A program made the position numbers and the translations under genes. From NCBI GenBank assembly GCA_002453155.1, contig DKGG01000035.1, positions 1 to 53,181 on the forward strand: a DNA stretch of 53,181 nucleotides, read 5' to 3'. The DNA is from Bdellovibrionaceae bacterium UBA6776 (lineage in GTDB: Bacteria; Bdellovibrionota; Bdellovibrionia; Bdellovibrionales; UBA1609). Shown one piece after another: positions 34,000 to 41,591 of the stretch. Under the pieces are notes generated by a model. It had not been told where the DNA came from and ran no database searches. It saw only the letters and a list, made by a program, of their open reading frames with translations. How positions within the stretch are numbered: the stretch's first letter is position 1; each line of letters begins with the position of its first letter.

Positions 34000-34809
34000 G
34001 TGAGTACATTTGAATACAAGTCCTACAAAAAATTTGTTGTGGACTGGGTGGAGAGCCAACCACGAAGGGGATATGGACAGTATTCTAAAATTGCGGAAGC
34101 CATTTCTTCAACTTCCGTTATTGTTTCTCAAATTTTTAAGGGCTCTAGACATCTCACACTCGAGCAGTCCTTAAAACTGGCCCCATTGCTTTCTCTGAAC
34201 CCATTAGAAACTGAGTATTTTCTCGCATTGGTTCAATGGGAGCGTGCAGGAAGCTTTGATCTGAAAAGATTCTTTGAACACCAAATTGCAGAACTTCGCT
34301 CCAAGGGACTTATGATTCGAAATCGCATTGAGCACCATCAACTGACCAATGAAGACAAAATGATTTTTTATTCTTCTTGGAAATATCTCGCGGTTTGGCT
34401 GTGTGCGGCTCTCGACAATGGACGAAGTGCGCCTCAAATCTCTAACGAATTGGACATCAACGAAAAACAAACCCTGGAAATTTTAAATTTTCTTTTGGAA
34501 AAGGGTTTGCTCGTTAGGAAAAATGGAAAATTTCAGTTGGGCCAAAAGGTCATTCATCTTTCCCATGACAGCCCTTACATCCTTCAACATCACCTCAATT
34601 GGAGGTTTAAAGCGCTGCAAGCCATGGAAAACTTAGAAAATGATTCTCTACATTATTCCGCACCCATGTCTCTCTCCGTGGAACTTTCCGATGAACTGAA
34701 ATCTGAATTGGTCGAATTTATTCAAAAAATGACGGAACGAGTGAAGGATTCAAAGTCTCAAACCTTGCGCTGTCTCAATATTGATTGGTTTACCGTGGGA
34801 TCCCCGTAG
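34000..34809 (+). CDS. TIGR02147-family regulator
   Basis: The 269-residue protein has the layout of the TIGR02147 family, found mainly in Fibrobacter and Bdellovibrio-type bacteria. The N-terminal MSTFEYKSYKKFVVDWVE is followed by an HTH-like region (YSKIAEAISSTSVIVSQIFK), and a wHTH-like segment near ISNELDINEKQTLEILNFLL then leads to a C-terminal part. The start is a GTG with AAGGAG. It is divergent from the HExxH secreted-protein gene, a typical pairing for such regulators. Its regulon is unknown. Confidence 0.85.
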   Translation: MSTFEYKSYKKFVVDWVESQPRRGYGQYSKIAEAISSTSVIVSQIFKGSRHLTLEQSLKLAPLLSLNPLETEYFLALVQWERAGSFDLKRFFEHQIAELRSKGLMIRNRIEHHQLTNEDKMIFYSSWKYLAVWLCAALDNGRSAPQISNELDINEKQTLEILNFLLEKGLLVRKNGKFQLGQKVIHLSHDSPYILQHHLNWRFKALQAMENLENDSLHYSAPMSLSVELSDELKSELVEFIQKMTERVKDSKSQTLRCLNIDWFTVGSP

Positions 34810-34823
34810 GGGGCCGCTCAAAT

Positions 34824-34857
34824 AAAAAAAGCCGGGTTCAATCCCGGCTTTTTTTAT
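34824..34857. terminator. Intrinsic terminator after the TIGR02147 gene
   Basis: A-run, GCCGGG, loop TTCAAT, CCCGGC and a T-run. The stem is near-identical to the terminator at 32753-32782, so the two may be copies of one element. Confidence 0.88.
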
Positions 34858-34862
34858 TTTCC

Positions 34863-34993
34863 AAAACGTCAAAGTTCGAAGCGCCTCCAACATTGATTTC
34901 TGCTCGGCACGAAAAACGTCAAAGTTCGAGGCGCGAGGAGGAAGGCGTACGAACGTACGTCGACGACGAAGCAACAAAGAAATTTGACGTTTT
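34863..34993 (-). repeat. Structured 3'-end element, copy B
   Basis: The arms AAAACGTCAAA (34913-34923) and TTTGACGTTTT (34983-34993) are exact complements. The left arm with its GTTCGARGCGC continuation is duplicated at 34863-34884. The minus-strand core reads TTGCTTCGT, then CGACGTACGTTCGTACGCC, then TTC, matching the core of copy A at 16813-16911. It begins 6 bp after the gltA stop codon, in the same orientation relative to the gene as copy A. Confidence 0.7.
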
Positions 34994-34999
34994 ATCCCC

Positions 35000-36136
35000 T
35001 TAGCGTTGGTTGAGAGGTTTCCACTTGAGCCCCTCCGGCCCCTCCCACTGTCCACGAGGACGGTAGATGCGGTTGTTGGAGTACTGCTCAAAAATATGAG
35101 CCAACCATCCGGTCACTCGAGACACGGCAAAAATTGGAGTGTAAAGATCGATGGGAATGCCCATGCTGTAATAAACAGTGGCCGAATAAAAATCCACGTT
35201 GGGTAGAAGTCCTTTTTCATTTTGAACCGTGTCATCAATGGTCTTGGACATTTCGTACCACTTGGGCTCACCAGACTTCTTGGTCAACTTTTCGCTCATG
35301 ACCCGAAGAATCTTTGCACGAGGATCTCCATTTTTATAAACACGGTGACCAAAACCCATGACTTTCTTCTTTTGAGCCAAGGCATCTTTGATCCACTCTT
35401 TCGCGTTGTCCACGGTGCCGATGTCTTTGAGCATCAACATCACTTGCTCATTGGCGCCACCGTGAAGAGGGCCTTTCAATGCAGAGATGGCACTGACTAC
35501 AGAGGAGTAAATGTCACTCAAGGAAGAAGACGTCACACGGGCAGCAAAGGCGGAACAGTTCAATTCGTGATCTGCATGAAGGATCAAACAGGTGTCTAAA
35601 ACCTTCACGGTTTCTTCATCGGGATCCGTGCCGTTGAGCATGTACAAAAAGTTCCACGCCAAAGACTGGTCTTTTTTCGGCGGAACAAAATCTTTACCTT
35701 GGCGAACCCGTTCAAACAGAGCCACCAACATTCCCATGCGTGCAGTCAATCGTAAGGCCACTCGTTTTTGAGCTTTGGGATCGGTGCTTTGAGCTTCGTT
35801 GTCCCAAAGGGCCAAGGTGCTGGCGGCCGTTCGAAGCCATGCCATGGGATGAACATCTTTAACGGGCAAAGCTTTTAGCGCTGCGATGGCATCGGCAGGC
35901 AAAGAAAGGTATTCACTGATTTCATTTTTAAAAGCTTTGAATTCTTCCGCATTGGGAAGACGATTTTCCCACAAAAGGTAGACCACTTCTTCGAAGTTGG
36001 AGTGCTCCGCCAAGTCTTCAATGGTGTAACCTCGATACGTCAGCGTGGCATCAACAATGAATGAAATCTTCGTTGTGCAAGCCACTACTCCTTCGAGACC
36101 TTTATCAACCGCTCCTGCATAAACTTCCGCAGCCAT
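35000..36136 (-). CDS. gltA: Citrate synthase
   Basis: The enzyme condenses oxaloacetate and acetyl-CoA at the head of the TCA cycle. ATG 36136 has an AAAGGA ribosome site and gives 378 residues, the short citrate synthase class. Catalytic residues appear in LHADHELNCSAFAAR, LHGGANEQVM, GFGHRVYKNGDPRAK (His) and VDFYSATVYYSMGIP (Asp). The product ends KPLNQR. A structured repeat element starts 6 bp downstream. Confidence 0.96.
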   Translation of the reverse strand: MAAEVYAGAVDKGLEGVVACTTKISFIVDATLTYRGYTIEDLAEHSNFEEVVYLLWENRLPNAEEFKAFKNEISEYLSLPADAIAALKALPVKDVHPMAWLRTAASTLALWDNEAQSTDPKAQKRVALRLTARMGMLVALFERVRQGKDFVPPKKDQSLAWNFLYMLNGTDPDEETVKVLDTCLILHADHELNCSAFAARVTSSSLSDIYSSVVSAISALKGPLHGGANEQVMLMLKDIGTVDNAKEWIKDALAQKKKVMGFGHRVYKNGDPRAKILRVMSEKLTKKSGEPKWYEMSKTIDDTVQNEKGLLPNVDFYSATVYYSMGIPIDLYTPIFAVSRVTGWLAHIFEQYSNNRIYRPRGQWEGPEGLKWKPLNQR

Positions 36137-36235
36137 GACCAATCCTTTCTGAAATGGGGGTGAAAATCTTTGAGATCGAATTAAGGATAACGAAGGGATG
36201 CCAGCGAGTCTACTCTCGACACTGCGATCAAGACG

Positions 36236-37132
36236 TCATTTTGTTGGCGCAAGCTTGATCACTTTGTCTTTCACTTCAATGGCCAAGATGGTCAGGTCTC
36301 GACGCAGTTCGGCTCCTTGAGTGAAACGCTCAATTTCATAAAGGAGGTTTTGCCTCAATTCATGAACACCCTGACGAGGTGCCGCCTTTACAGCCTGACT
36401 GACTCTCTCCCAGCCAAAGGCCTCACCTTTTAAATTTTGAGCCCATGCGCCCCCGGGCGAAACCAAAAGCAACCGATCCCTGGGATTTAAACTTATGGTT
36501 TGCAAGGTGGGCTTTGCATTTTCACTTTTCAAATCAATGGCGGGATCTTTCTTCTCGCAAAGTTTCAACTCGCCTTCATCGGTTTGATGAATCAATAAAA
36601 TTTCGCCGCGATTCACATACCGAAAAACATATTGGCGGCGGTCCACCACTCCATAAAACAAATCCAAATGAGAGTTTGCATCCAAATGCGGTTGAAGTTC
36701 TTTGGCCAAATCTTTAAGAACAGCTTCGGGCCCCATGGACTTTCGACCTTCCATTTGGCCGGCCATTTTGATCAAAACCGAAAGCAACAAGGCCGAGAGC
36801 GCATGGCCCGAAGCGCTGGACAGGACCACTCCAAAACGCATGGGATCTTGATGTTCAAAAATGTCGAAGTAGTCCCCGCCCGAGATCATGCTGGGAACAA
36901 ATTTGGTTGAAAATTCAAAGCCCGAAATGTGAGGAAACTCCGAAGGCACCAACGCACGAAAGATGGCTTGGGCGGTTTGAAGCTCTTTGCCCACATGAGT
37001 GATCATGCCTTCCAATTGAGCATTGGTTTTCATCAGCTCGGACCGAAAGCGCGCCAAGTCCTCTTCACGACTTTGAACTTCTCGTTCCAGTTCGGCAATG
37101 CGGGCTTTCAAGGATTTGACGTCGTCACTCAT
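36236..37132 (-). CDS. SpoIIE/RsbU-type PP2C phosphatase homologue, probably degenerate
   Basis: ATG 37132 gives 298 residues; the longer frame runs past the divergent gene's start. The N-terminus is a coiled coil (SLKARIAELEREVQSREEDL), followed by a SpoIIE domain with FSTKFVPSMISGGDYFDIFE. The expected DxSGHG reads LSSASGHA and the expected TDG reads LVSPGGA, so two metal-binding Asp residues are missing. The final motif reads RRDLTILAI. Ser/Thr phosphatase activity is therefore doubtful. Binding or scaffolding in a partner-switch pathway is possible. Confidence 0.75.
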   Translation of the reverse strand: MSDDVKSLKARIAELEREVQSREEDLARFRSELMKTNAQLEGMITHVGKELQTAQAIFRALVPSEFPHISGFEFSTKFVPSMISGGDYFDIFEHQDPMRFGVVLSSASGHALSALLLSVLIKMAGQMEGRKSMGPEAVLKDLAKELQPHLDANSHLDLFYGVVDRRQYVFRYVNRGEILLIHQTDEGELKLCEKKDPAIDLKSENAKPTLQTISLNPRDRLLLVSPGGAWAQNLKGEAFGWERVSQAVKAAPRQGVHELRQNLLYEIERFTQGAELRRDLTILAIEVKDKVIKLAPTK

Positions 37133-37214
37133 CCGACCATTCTGGAATTCTCGACATAGCCTGTCAATTCCTAGCCTTGAAATAATTTCAATCTTCCGAC
37201 ATTGATGGAGAGGT

Positions 37215-38075
37215 ATGTTCGTGGAAACCAACCTCACCTTAGATAAAATCATGTCCGAGATGAACCAACTCAGCGAAGAGAGCTGGGAAAGTTTAGCTCC
37301 CCTCGTGATGGCCACGGACCATTTGTTGTTTTCTCGAGAAAACAGCCACAAAAGTTTTCGCCGTCTGCATTTTTTGACTTTTGAGCTGATGAGCCAGTGT
37401 CAAAACCAAGAATTGGATGAGTCCCAACGCCTGGAGCATTTGGTGAAGTTCTTTTTCGAAGAAAAGAATTTCATGTTTGAAGATGCGGACTCTAAAAACA
37501 TCGAGTCGCTCTCTTTGAGCCGGGCTTTGATCCAGTTCTCCGCTCACCCCTTTGTTGGAACCTTGCTGTTTCTACATTTGTCTCAAGCATTGCAAATTCC
37601 TTTGTTTTGGATTTCTTGTAAAAATCGCTATTTGATCAAGTGGCTGCGCTCGGGCCGGTCTGAATACTTGGATCTTTTATGTGGAGGGCAAAAGCTTTCT
37701 GACGAAGAGGTTTTAAAGTCTTTGGACGCCACCTCTTCGGACCGAGAGTTCTGGACACCTCGAGAAGTTTACCGGGTGTACCTGGAACTTCTGACCAAAT
37801 ATTTTGAATCCACATCCAATGTCAAAGCGCTTCATCTGGCTTACAATCTTTCCATTCAATTGGACGAGCGAAACACTCACCTTTTGGGACGTCGAGCGTT
37901 TTTAAGACACCGTTTGGGCTATATCAAAGATGCCCACGCGGATTTGAAAAGATATTTTTCTTTCGTGGATCACAACTCCGCACCTTTCGAAATTCAAGAT
38001 CTGTATCACAAGGTTTTAAAAAGTGTGGAGCAATCCGCCGAGGTTCCCACCGGACCCGGCCCCATTTACCATTGA
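37215..38075 (+). CDS. SirB1-like transglutaminase-fold protein with TPR-like tail
   Basis: The 286-residue protein resembles SirB1-type proteins. It has an N-terminal helical region and a transglutaminase-core-like segment (FFFEEKNFMFEDAD, FVGTLLFLHLSQALQIPLFW, ISCKNRYLIKW). The C-terminal TPR-like tail is KALHLAYNLSIQLDERNTHL, then GRRAFLRHRLGYIKDAHADL. The ATG has GGAGAGG. It is not evident whether it is catalytic. Its TGA stop directly abuts the stop of the convergent methyltransferase gene (TGATCA). Confidence 0.6.
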   Translation: MFVETNLTLDKIMSEMNQLSEESWESLAPLVMATDHLLFSRENSHKSFRRLHFLTFELMSQCQNQELDESQRLEHLVKFFFEEKNFMFEDADSKNIESLSLSRALIQFSAHPFVGTLLFLHLSQALQIPLFWISCKNRYLIKWLRSGRSEYLDLLCGGQKLSDEEVLKSLDATSSDREFWTPREVYRVYLELLTKYFESTSNVKALHLAYNLSIQLDERNTHLLGRRAFLRHRLGYIKDAHADLKRYFSFVDHNSAPFEIQDLYHKVLKSVEQSAEVPTGPGPIYH

Positions 38076-38753
38076 TCAAATAAACACTTCAAAGCGAATG
38101 GTTTTTCCTAAAATTTGATGGCTAAATTTGCGTTGGACCAAGGACGGTCCCTTTATTGGAAGTTTCATCACAATCTTAGAGGCTTTTTGAAGTCCCAATT
38201 CTAAAATCTCATCCCAAGGAATCTGTTCTTCCTCGGAATGAGAAAGCAACTCCTGCAAAATCTGCATGGACAAAACACTCTTCGATTTGTTTTTTGATTT
38301 TTCAAACATGGGGTCCATGTAGATCACATCAAAAGACTCCATTTGATTTTGCAACTCATGAAAACTCTCCGCATTCTTGAGACGCAAACTCAAGTTGAGA
38401 TCTTTCACCCATTCCACTTCTTTTTGATTTTCCCAGGCTTGGGAGGTGACCTCGTACACCAGTGGATTTCTCTCCACGGAAAGCACCTCATGCCCCAAGC
38501 ACGCCATCAAAAAGGCGTCTTGAGCAAAACCTCCAAAAAAATCAAAAACTTTTAAAGGCTCTCCAGAAGCTTTGCCTTCGATGGCTTTTAAAAGCTTCCC
38601 CCGCCGACGACGTTCATCATTGATTTTGAACTCCATGGCTGAACTTGAAAAGTCAGGAATGTAAACGTGAGAGTTGGGTTCATTAAGGAGCTTAAAACCC
38701 TTTCCCTCGTCCGTGGAAACCAACTGAAGATTTTCAGTTATCGAATCAACCAC
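38076..38753 (-). CDS. rsmJ: RsmJ-like 16S rRNA methyltransferase
   Basis: Sequence similar to RsmJ (16S rRNA m2G1516 methyltransferase) includes VFDFFGGFAQDAFLMACLGH (SAM site), VLSVERNPLVYE, VIYMDPMFEKSKNKSKS and IVMKLPIKGPSL. The frame opens to 38939, but its first part is the UbiA gene in another frame. The start is uncertain; the GTG at 38753 is taken (225 residues), overlapping the prenyltransferase end by 16 bp. No good ribosome site is visible. Confidence 0.75.
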   Translation of the reverse strand: MVDSITENLQLVSTDEGKGFKLLNEPNSHVYIPDFSSSAMEFKINDERRRRGKLLKAIEGKASGEPLKVFDFFGGFAQDAFLMACLGHEVLSVERNPLVYEVTSQAWENQKEVEWVKDLNLSLRLKNAESFHELQNQMESFDVIYMDPMFEKSKNKSKSVLSMQILQELLSHSEEEQIPWDEILELGLQKASKIVMKLPIKGPSLVQRKFSHQILGKTIRFEVFI

Positions 38754-39865
38754 AGCGCCACCAACCAAAGTCCCAAAAATGTGGAGTGAATTCGAAGGGC
38801 GTAAGCCTTCATCTGCGGCATCTTCGAAGAAAGCGGCGAGGGCAAATGATAGAGGTCCCAAACCTGATACAAAGAAAGAACCATTCCGAAAATTAAAATT
38901 AAAGCTCCTGTAAAGTCTTTCCAAATCCAGTAAAAACAAAACGACGGAAGTGCAAAGAACAAAATGGCTTCGATGGAAATAAAAGTTTTTGCCTGATCAA
39001 AATTCAAACGTGAAACCACGGTTCGAAAACTCCCCGCCTGACGTTTGAAAATTCCTTGAAACTGTCGCACTTGAAAGGTCCAACTGGCCAACAACCCAAA
39101 ACACAATGAAAGTAAAATTCCCTCTTCAAAAAGTATTTTTGAAGTTTCAAAGGGAACACCCGGAGAATAGACAGAGATCCAAATGGAAAAATACATCAGT
39201 GGGCCAAATAGTAAAGTGATCCAAAAGTCTCCGGCCCCAAGTCGATTCCAAAAAGGAGTCATGTAAGAGTAAAACAGCACGGCCAGTGCCGTTAAACTCC
39301 CAAGTCCCAAAAGCAAAAACCAATGCCCCCACAGCAGCGAACTCCCAATGGCCAACGCCAACGCTGAGTTCACATAAGCCCACCGGCGGACCTCAAAAGC
39401 CCGCGACCATCCCTTTTGAATGACCCGACTCCCTTGAGACGATGACTTTCGATCTAACCCTTGAAGATGGTCTCGAAAATCATTGAACAAACAGGCTGCG
39501 GCGTGGGTGAAGAAGATCACCAATAGGCAAGCAAAACTGGTCCACAAAAACTCTGGAGATTTCTGTTCCACACTCAAACCGTTGATCTTAAGTAAGGGTT
39601 CTAAAGAAAACGCCGCAAGCACAGCTTGCCCCAGAGTCAGTCCCAAAAGTTCAGGACGGATGGCTTTCCAATAGACTTTCAACCAATGGGGTTTTTCAAT
39701 TTTTGATTCTGGGATCAATAAAAAAGTTGCACGCTCACGTTCGGTTCCCACTCCAAAGGATTCTACGGGGAGCGCTAACAGATCCGAGCTGAAACTTCCC
39801 AGCAAATAACGCTGAAAATTTTCATCGGACTTGAGCAAAGTTTTATACTGGGATTCCACAGCCAT
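38738..39865 (-). CDS. UbiA-family prenyltransferase
   Basis: The 375-residue protein has about eight hydrophobic segments and the prenyl-diphosphate motif LFNDFRDHLQGLDRKSSSQG. It carries roughly 70 N-terminal residues that are not membrane-like (MAVESQYKTLLKSDENF onward), longer than typical for the family. It is distinct from the MenA copy at 49752. The gene lies 2 bp after a polyprenyl diphosphate synthase gene, suggesting a shared prenyl donor. The acceptor is unknown. Confidence 0.8.
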   Translation of the reverse strand: MAVESQYKTLLKSDENFQRYLLGSFSSDLLALPVESFGVGTERERATFLLIPESKIEKPHWLKVYWKAIRPELLGLTLGQAVLAAFSLEPLLKINGLSVEQKSPEFLWTSFACLLVIFFTHAAACLFNDFRDHLQGLDRKSSSQGSRVIQKGWSRAFEVRRWAYVNSALALAIGSSLLWGHWFLLLGLGSLTALAVLFYSYMTPFWNRLGAGDFWITLLFGPLMYFSIWISVYSPGVPFETSKILFEEGILLSLCFGLLASWTFQVRQFQGIFKRQAGSFRTVVSRLNFDQAKTFISIEAILFFALPSFCFYWIWKDFTGALILIFGMVLSLYQVWDLYHLPSPLSSKMPQMKAYALRIHSTFLGLWLVALWLIR

Positions 39866-39867
39866 TT

Positions 39868-40812
39868 TTAGGACCGGTAGTAAAGCAAGTGGGCCAAGGG
39901 CTTTAACTCCGCAAGAAGACCCACTTCGTTGGGTTTTAAAAAGTCTTTTAAAGATTCATTCAAGTGTTCATAAAGAGCAATGGCTTGGTCATTCATCTGA
40001 TCAAACTCTCGCACTTGTTTTTGAAACTTCTCTTCCCCACCAAGAAGCACATACACTTGATCCAAATCTTCACACTTGGTCAGCTCTTCAATTTGTTTTT
40101 CAGAAAAGTCGCGGCTTAAGTAAGCACCCACCGAATTGAGATAGCCGGATTTAAGATCTCCCAGAATGGCCTTTCCTTCTTTGTTTCGAATGTCGAAGTC
40201 TAAAAGATCGTCGCCCCGTTGGAAGAGAACTCCTAAAATTCCGCCCATCTGTCCTAAAACTTCATGAAGTCCCTCGTCGTAATTTTCTTCGGCTATAAAA
40301 GGGGCTCGCAAACACCACTTAAAAAGCGATGCAGTTTTTAAATCATGAACCTGATCCAATTGCTCAAGGTTCACATTCCAATCTTGAACCAATGAATCTT
40401 GAATCCACTCTCCTTCCAAAAGATCCGAGATCATTTCGGCCGTGTATTGAATCAATCGCAGGTTTCCAAAGCGAGAGAGATTCACCATCACTCGCGCCAG
40501 CAAGTAATCACCGGCAAGGACGGCGTATTCGGGCGAATACTTGAGCCAGGCGGCAGGCTTGCTTCGTCGGAGGTGAGAACGGTCAATCAAGTCATCGTGA
40601 AGAAGAGAGGCATTGTGAATGAATTCGATGGTCTGAGCCAAAAGTTTTATGGAGTCTGGCTTCAAAGCCAAGTGCTGCGAAATCATCAGGATCAGCTTGG
40701 AGCGGAATCCCTTCCCCGAAGAAAACAACTCGTCATACAGGCCATTGAGTTTGGGCAAGTACGGCGGAAAATCGTCTTTTTCGAATATTTTCAAATCTTT
40801 AAGGGAAAGCAC
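39868..40812 (-). CDS. Trans-polyprenyl diphosphate synthase
   Basis: The 314-residue enzyme makes a long-chain isoprenoid diphosphate, probably the menaquinone side chain. The first Asp-rich motif is HDDLIDRSHLRR (DDxxD) and the second is GDDLLDFD. Chain length cannot be read with certainty. It is followed 2 bp later by a UbiA-family gene, and the men cluster lies just beyond. IspB-like is the best guess. Confidence 0.85.
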   Translation of the reverse strand: MLSLKDLKIFEKDDFPPYLPKLNGLYDELFSSGKGFRSKLILMISQHLALKPDSIKLLAQTIEFIHNASLLHDDLIDRSHLRRSKPAAWLKYSPEYAVLAGDYLLARVMVNLSRFGNLRLIQYTAEMISDLLEGEWIQDSLVQDWNVNLEQLDQVHDLKTASLFKWCLRAPFIAEENYDEGLHEVLGQMGGILGVLFQRGDDLLDFDIRNKEGKAILGDLKSGYLNSVGAYLSRDFSEKQIEELTKCEDLDQVYVLLGGEEKFQKQVREFDQMNDQAIALYEHLNESLKDFLKPNEVGLLAELKPLAHLLYYRS

Positions 40813-40911
40813 CCCCTCTTTATGGTCTCAAGGCCTTGGAGGGTCAATAAAATATCTTTTTTTGAAAGCTTCTCCTACTCGAAATCCAGGATTCGATGTA
40901 GGTATGGAGCT

Positions 40912-41319
40912 ATGGAAGCTGTTGAATTGTTTGTACATTTTGATGACGGAGACCCTGCAGGAATCGTGTTTTTTGGGCATTATTTTCGAATGGCCCATCG
41001 GGCGCTGGAGCTAAGCCTTCCCCAGGTGGGTCTTGAGTGGAAGGATTTTTTTCAGTCGGCCACAGTGGGATTTCCCGTGAGGCATTCTGAGGCCCAGTAC
41101 CACCGCCCGCTCCTTCCTGGGGCGCCGGTGTCTGTGAAGGTGATTCCTGAAAAGGTGGGCGAGTCGTCGCTGACCTTTCGCTATGAGTTTCGAAAAGAGT
41201 CTTCAGTGGACAGCGACCTTCTGGCCGAACTGCGCGTGGTTCATGTGTGTGTGGATGTGAAAAGTTTGAAGAAGGCTCCTCTTCCTGAAAAAATCAAATC
41301 TGCTTTTGTGGTTTCTTAG
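40912..41319 (+). CDS. Hotdog acyl-CoA thioesterase, possible DHNA-CoA thioesterase
   Basis: ATG 40912 (MEAVELFVHFDDGDPAGIVF) gives 135 residues. The long upstream frame is antisense to the polyprenyl synthase. The 4HBT hotdog motif is DDGDPAGIVFFGHYFRMAHR, with the catalytic Asp, and YHRPLLPGAPVSVKV follows. In a genome with menB this could be the 1,4-dihydroxy-2-naphthoyl-CoA thioesterase (MenI role), but that rests on context. YbgC-like thioesterases look alike. The ribosome site is weak. Confidence 0.7.
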   Translation: MEAVELFVHFDDGDPAGIVFFGHYFRMAHRALELSLPQVGLEWKDFFQSATVGFPVRHSEAQYHRPLLPGAPVSVKVIPEKVGESSLTFRYEFRKESSVDSDLLAELRVVHVCVDVKSLKKAPLPEKIKSAFVVS

Positions 41320-41324
41320 TTTCC

Positions 41325-41355
41325 TGGTGCCTACTAAACATTGCGGCAAGGTTGA
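41325..41355 (+). repeat. 31-bp repeat module C, copy 2
   Basis: It starts TGGTGCCTACTAAAC and is the inverted copy of 990-1020 with one mismatch. It lies 5 bp after the thioesterase stop. The rest of the 272-bp gap to the HNH gene holds AT-rich sequence with a partial match to repeat module B (CTATGAAATATTAAATTG) but no gene. Confidence 0.8.
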
Positions 41356-41569
41356 TGTTTTTTAGAGATTTCATTTGACGCTGTATTTTTCGATTTCATT
41401 CCTATGAAATATTAAATTGAAATCACCTATAGAATCATTTTTAAAGCAATTGTCCACGTCACTGTAACCTATAATTTCAAACTTCAAGAACGGACGTGGC
41501 TCAACTAAAAAAATCTTTTAGAAGCAATCCTCGGAGGTAAAATCCGAAAATAAAAACCCATGGTAATGT

Positions 41570-41585
41570 TCTTTCTACAGAAAGA
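41570..41585 (+). promoter_or_regulatory. Hairpin abutting the ribosome site of the second HNH gene
   Basis: TCTTTC, loop TACA, GAAAGA forms a 6-bp stem immediately before GGGCCT and the ATG at 41592. Its right arm overlaps the purine-rich ribosome site, so it could limit translation. The stem is short and this is only suggestive. Confidence 0.3.
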
Positions 41586-41591
41586 GGGCCT

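Noticed and set aside
38070..38081. Abutting stop codons TGATCA of convergent genes
   Set aside because: A real feature of compact packing, but short and expected by chance at some convergent junctions; not a finding on its own.
38754..38939. Longer N-terminus for the RsmJ-like gene
   Set aside because: This portion is the prenyltransferase gene read in another frame.
40399..40911. N-terminal extension of the thioesterase frame
   Set aside because: This part is antisense to the polyprenyl diphosphate synthase; family similarity starts only at 40912.
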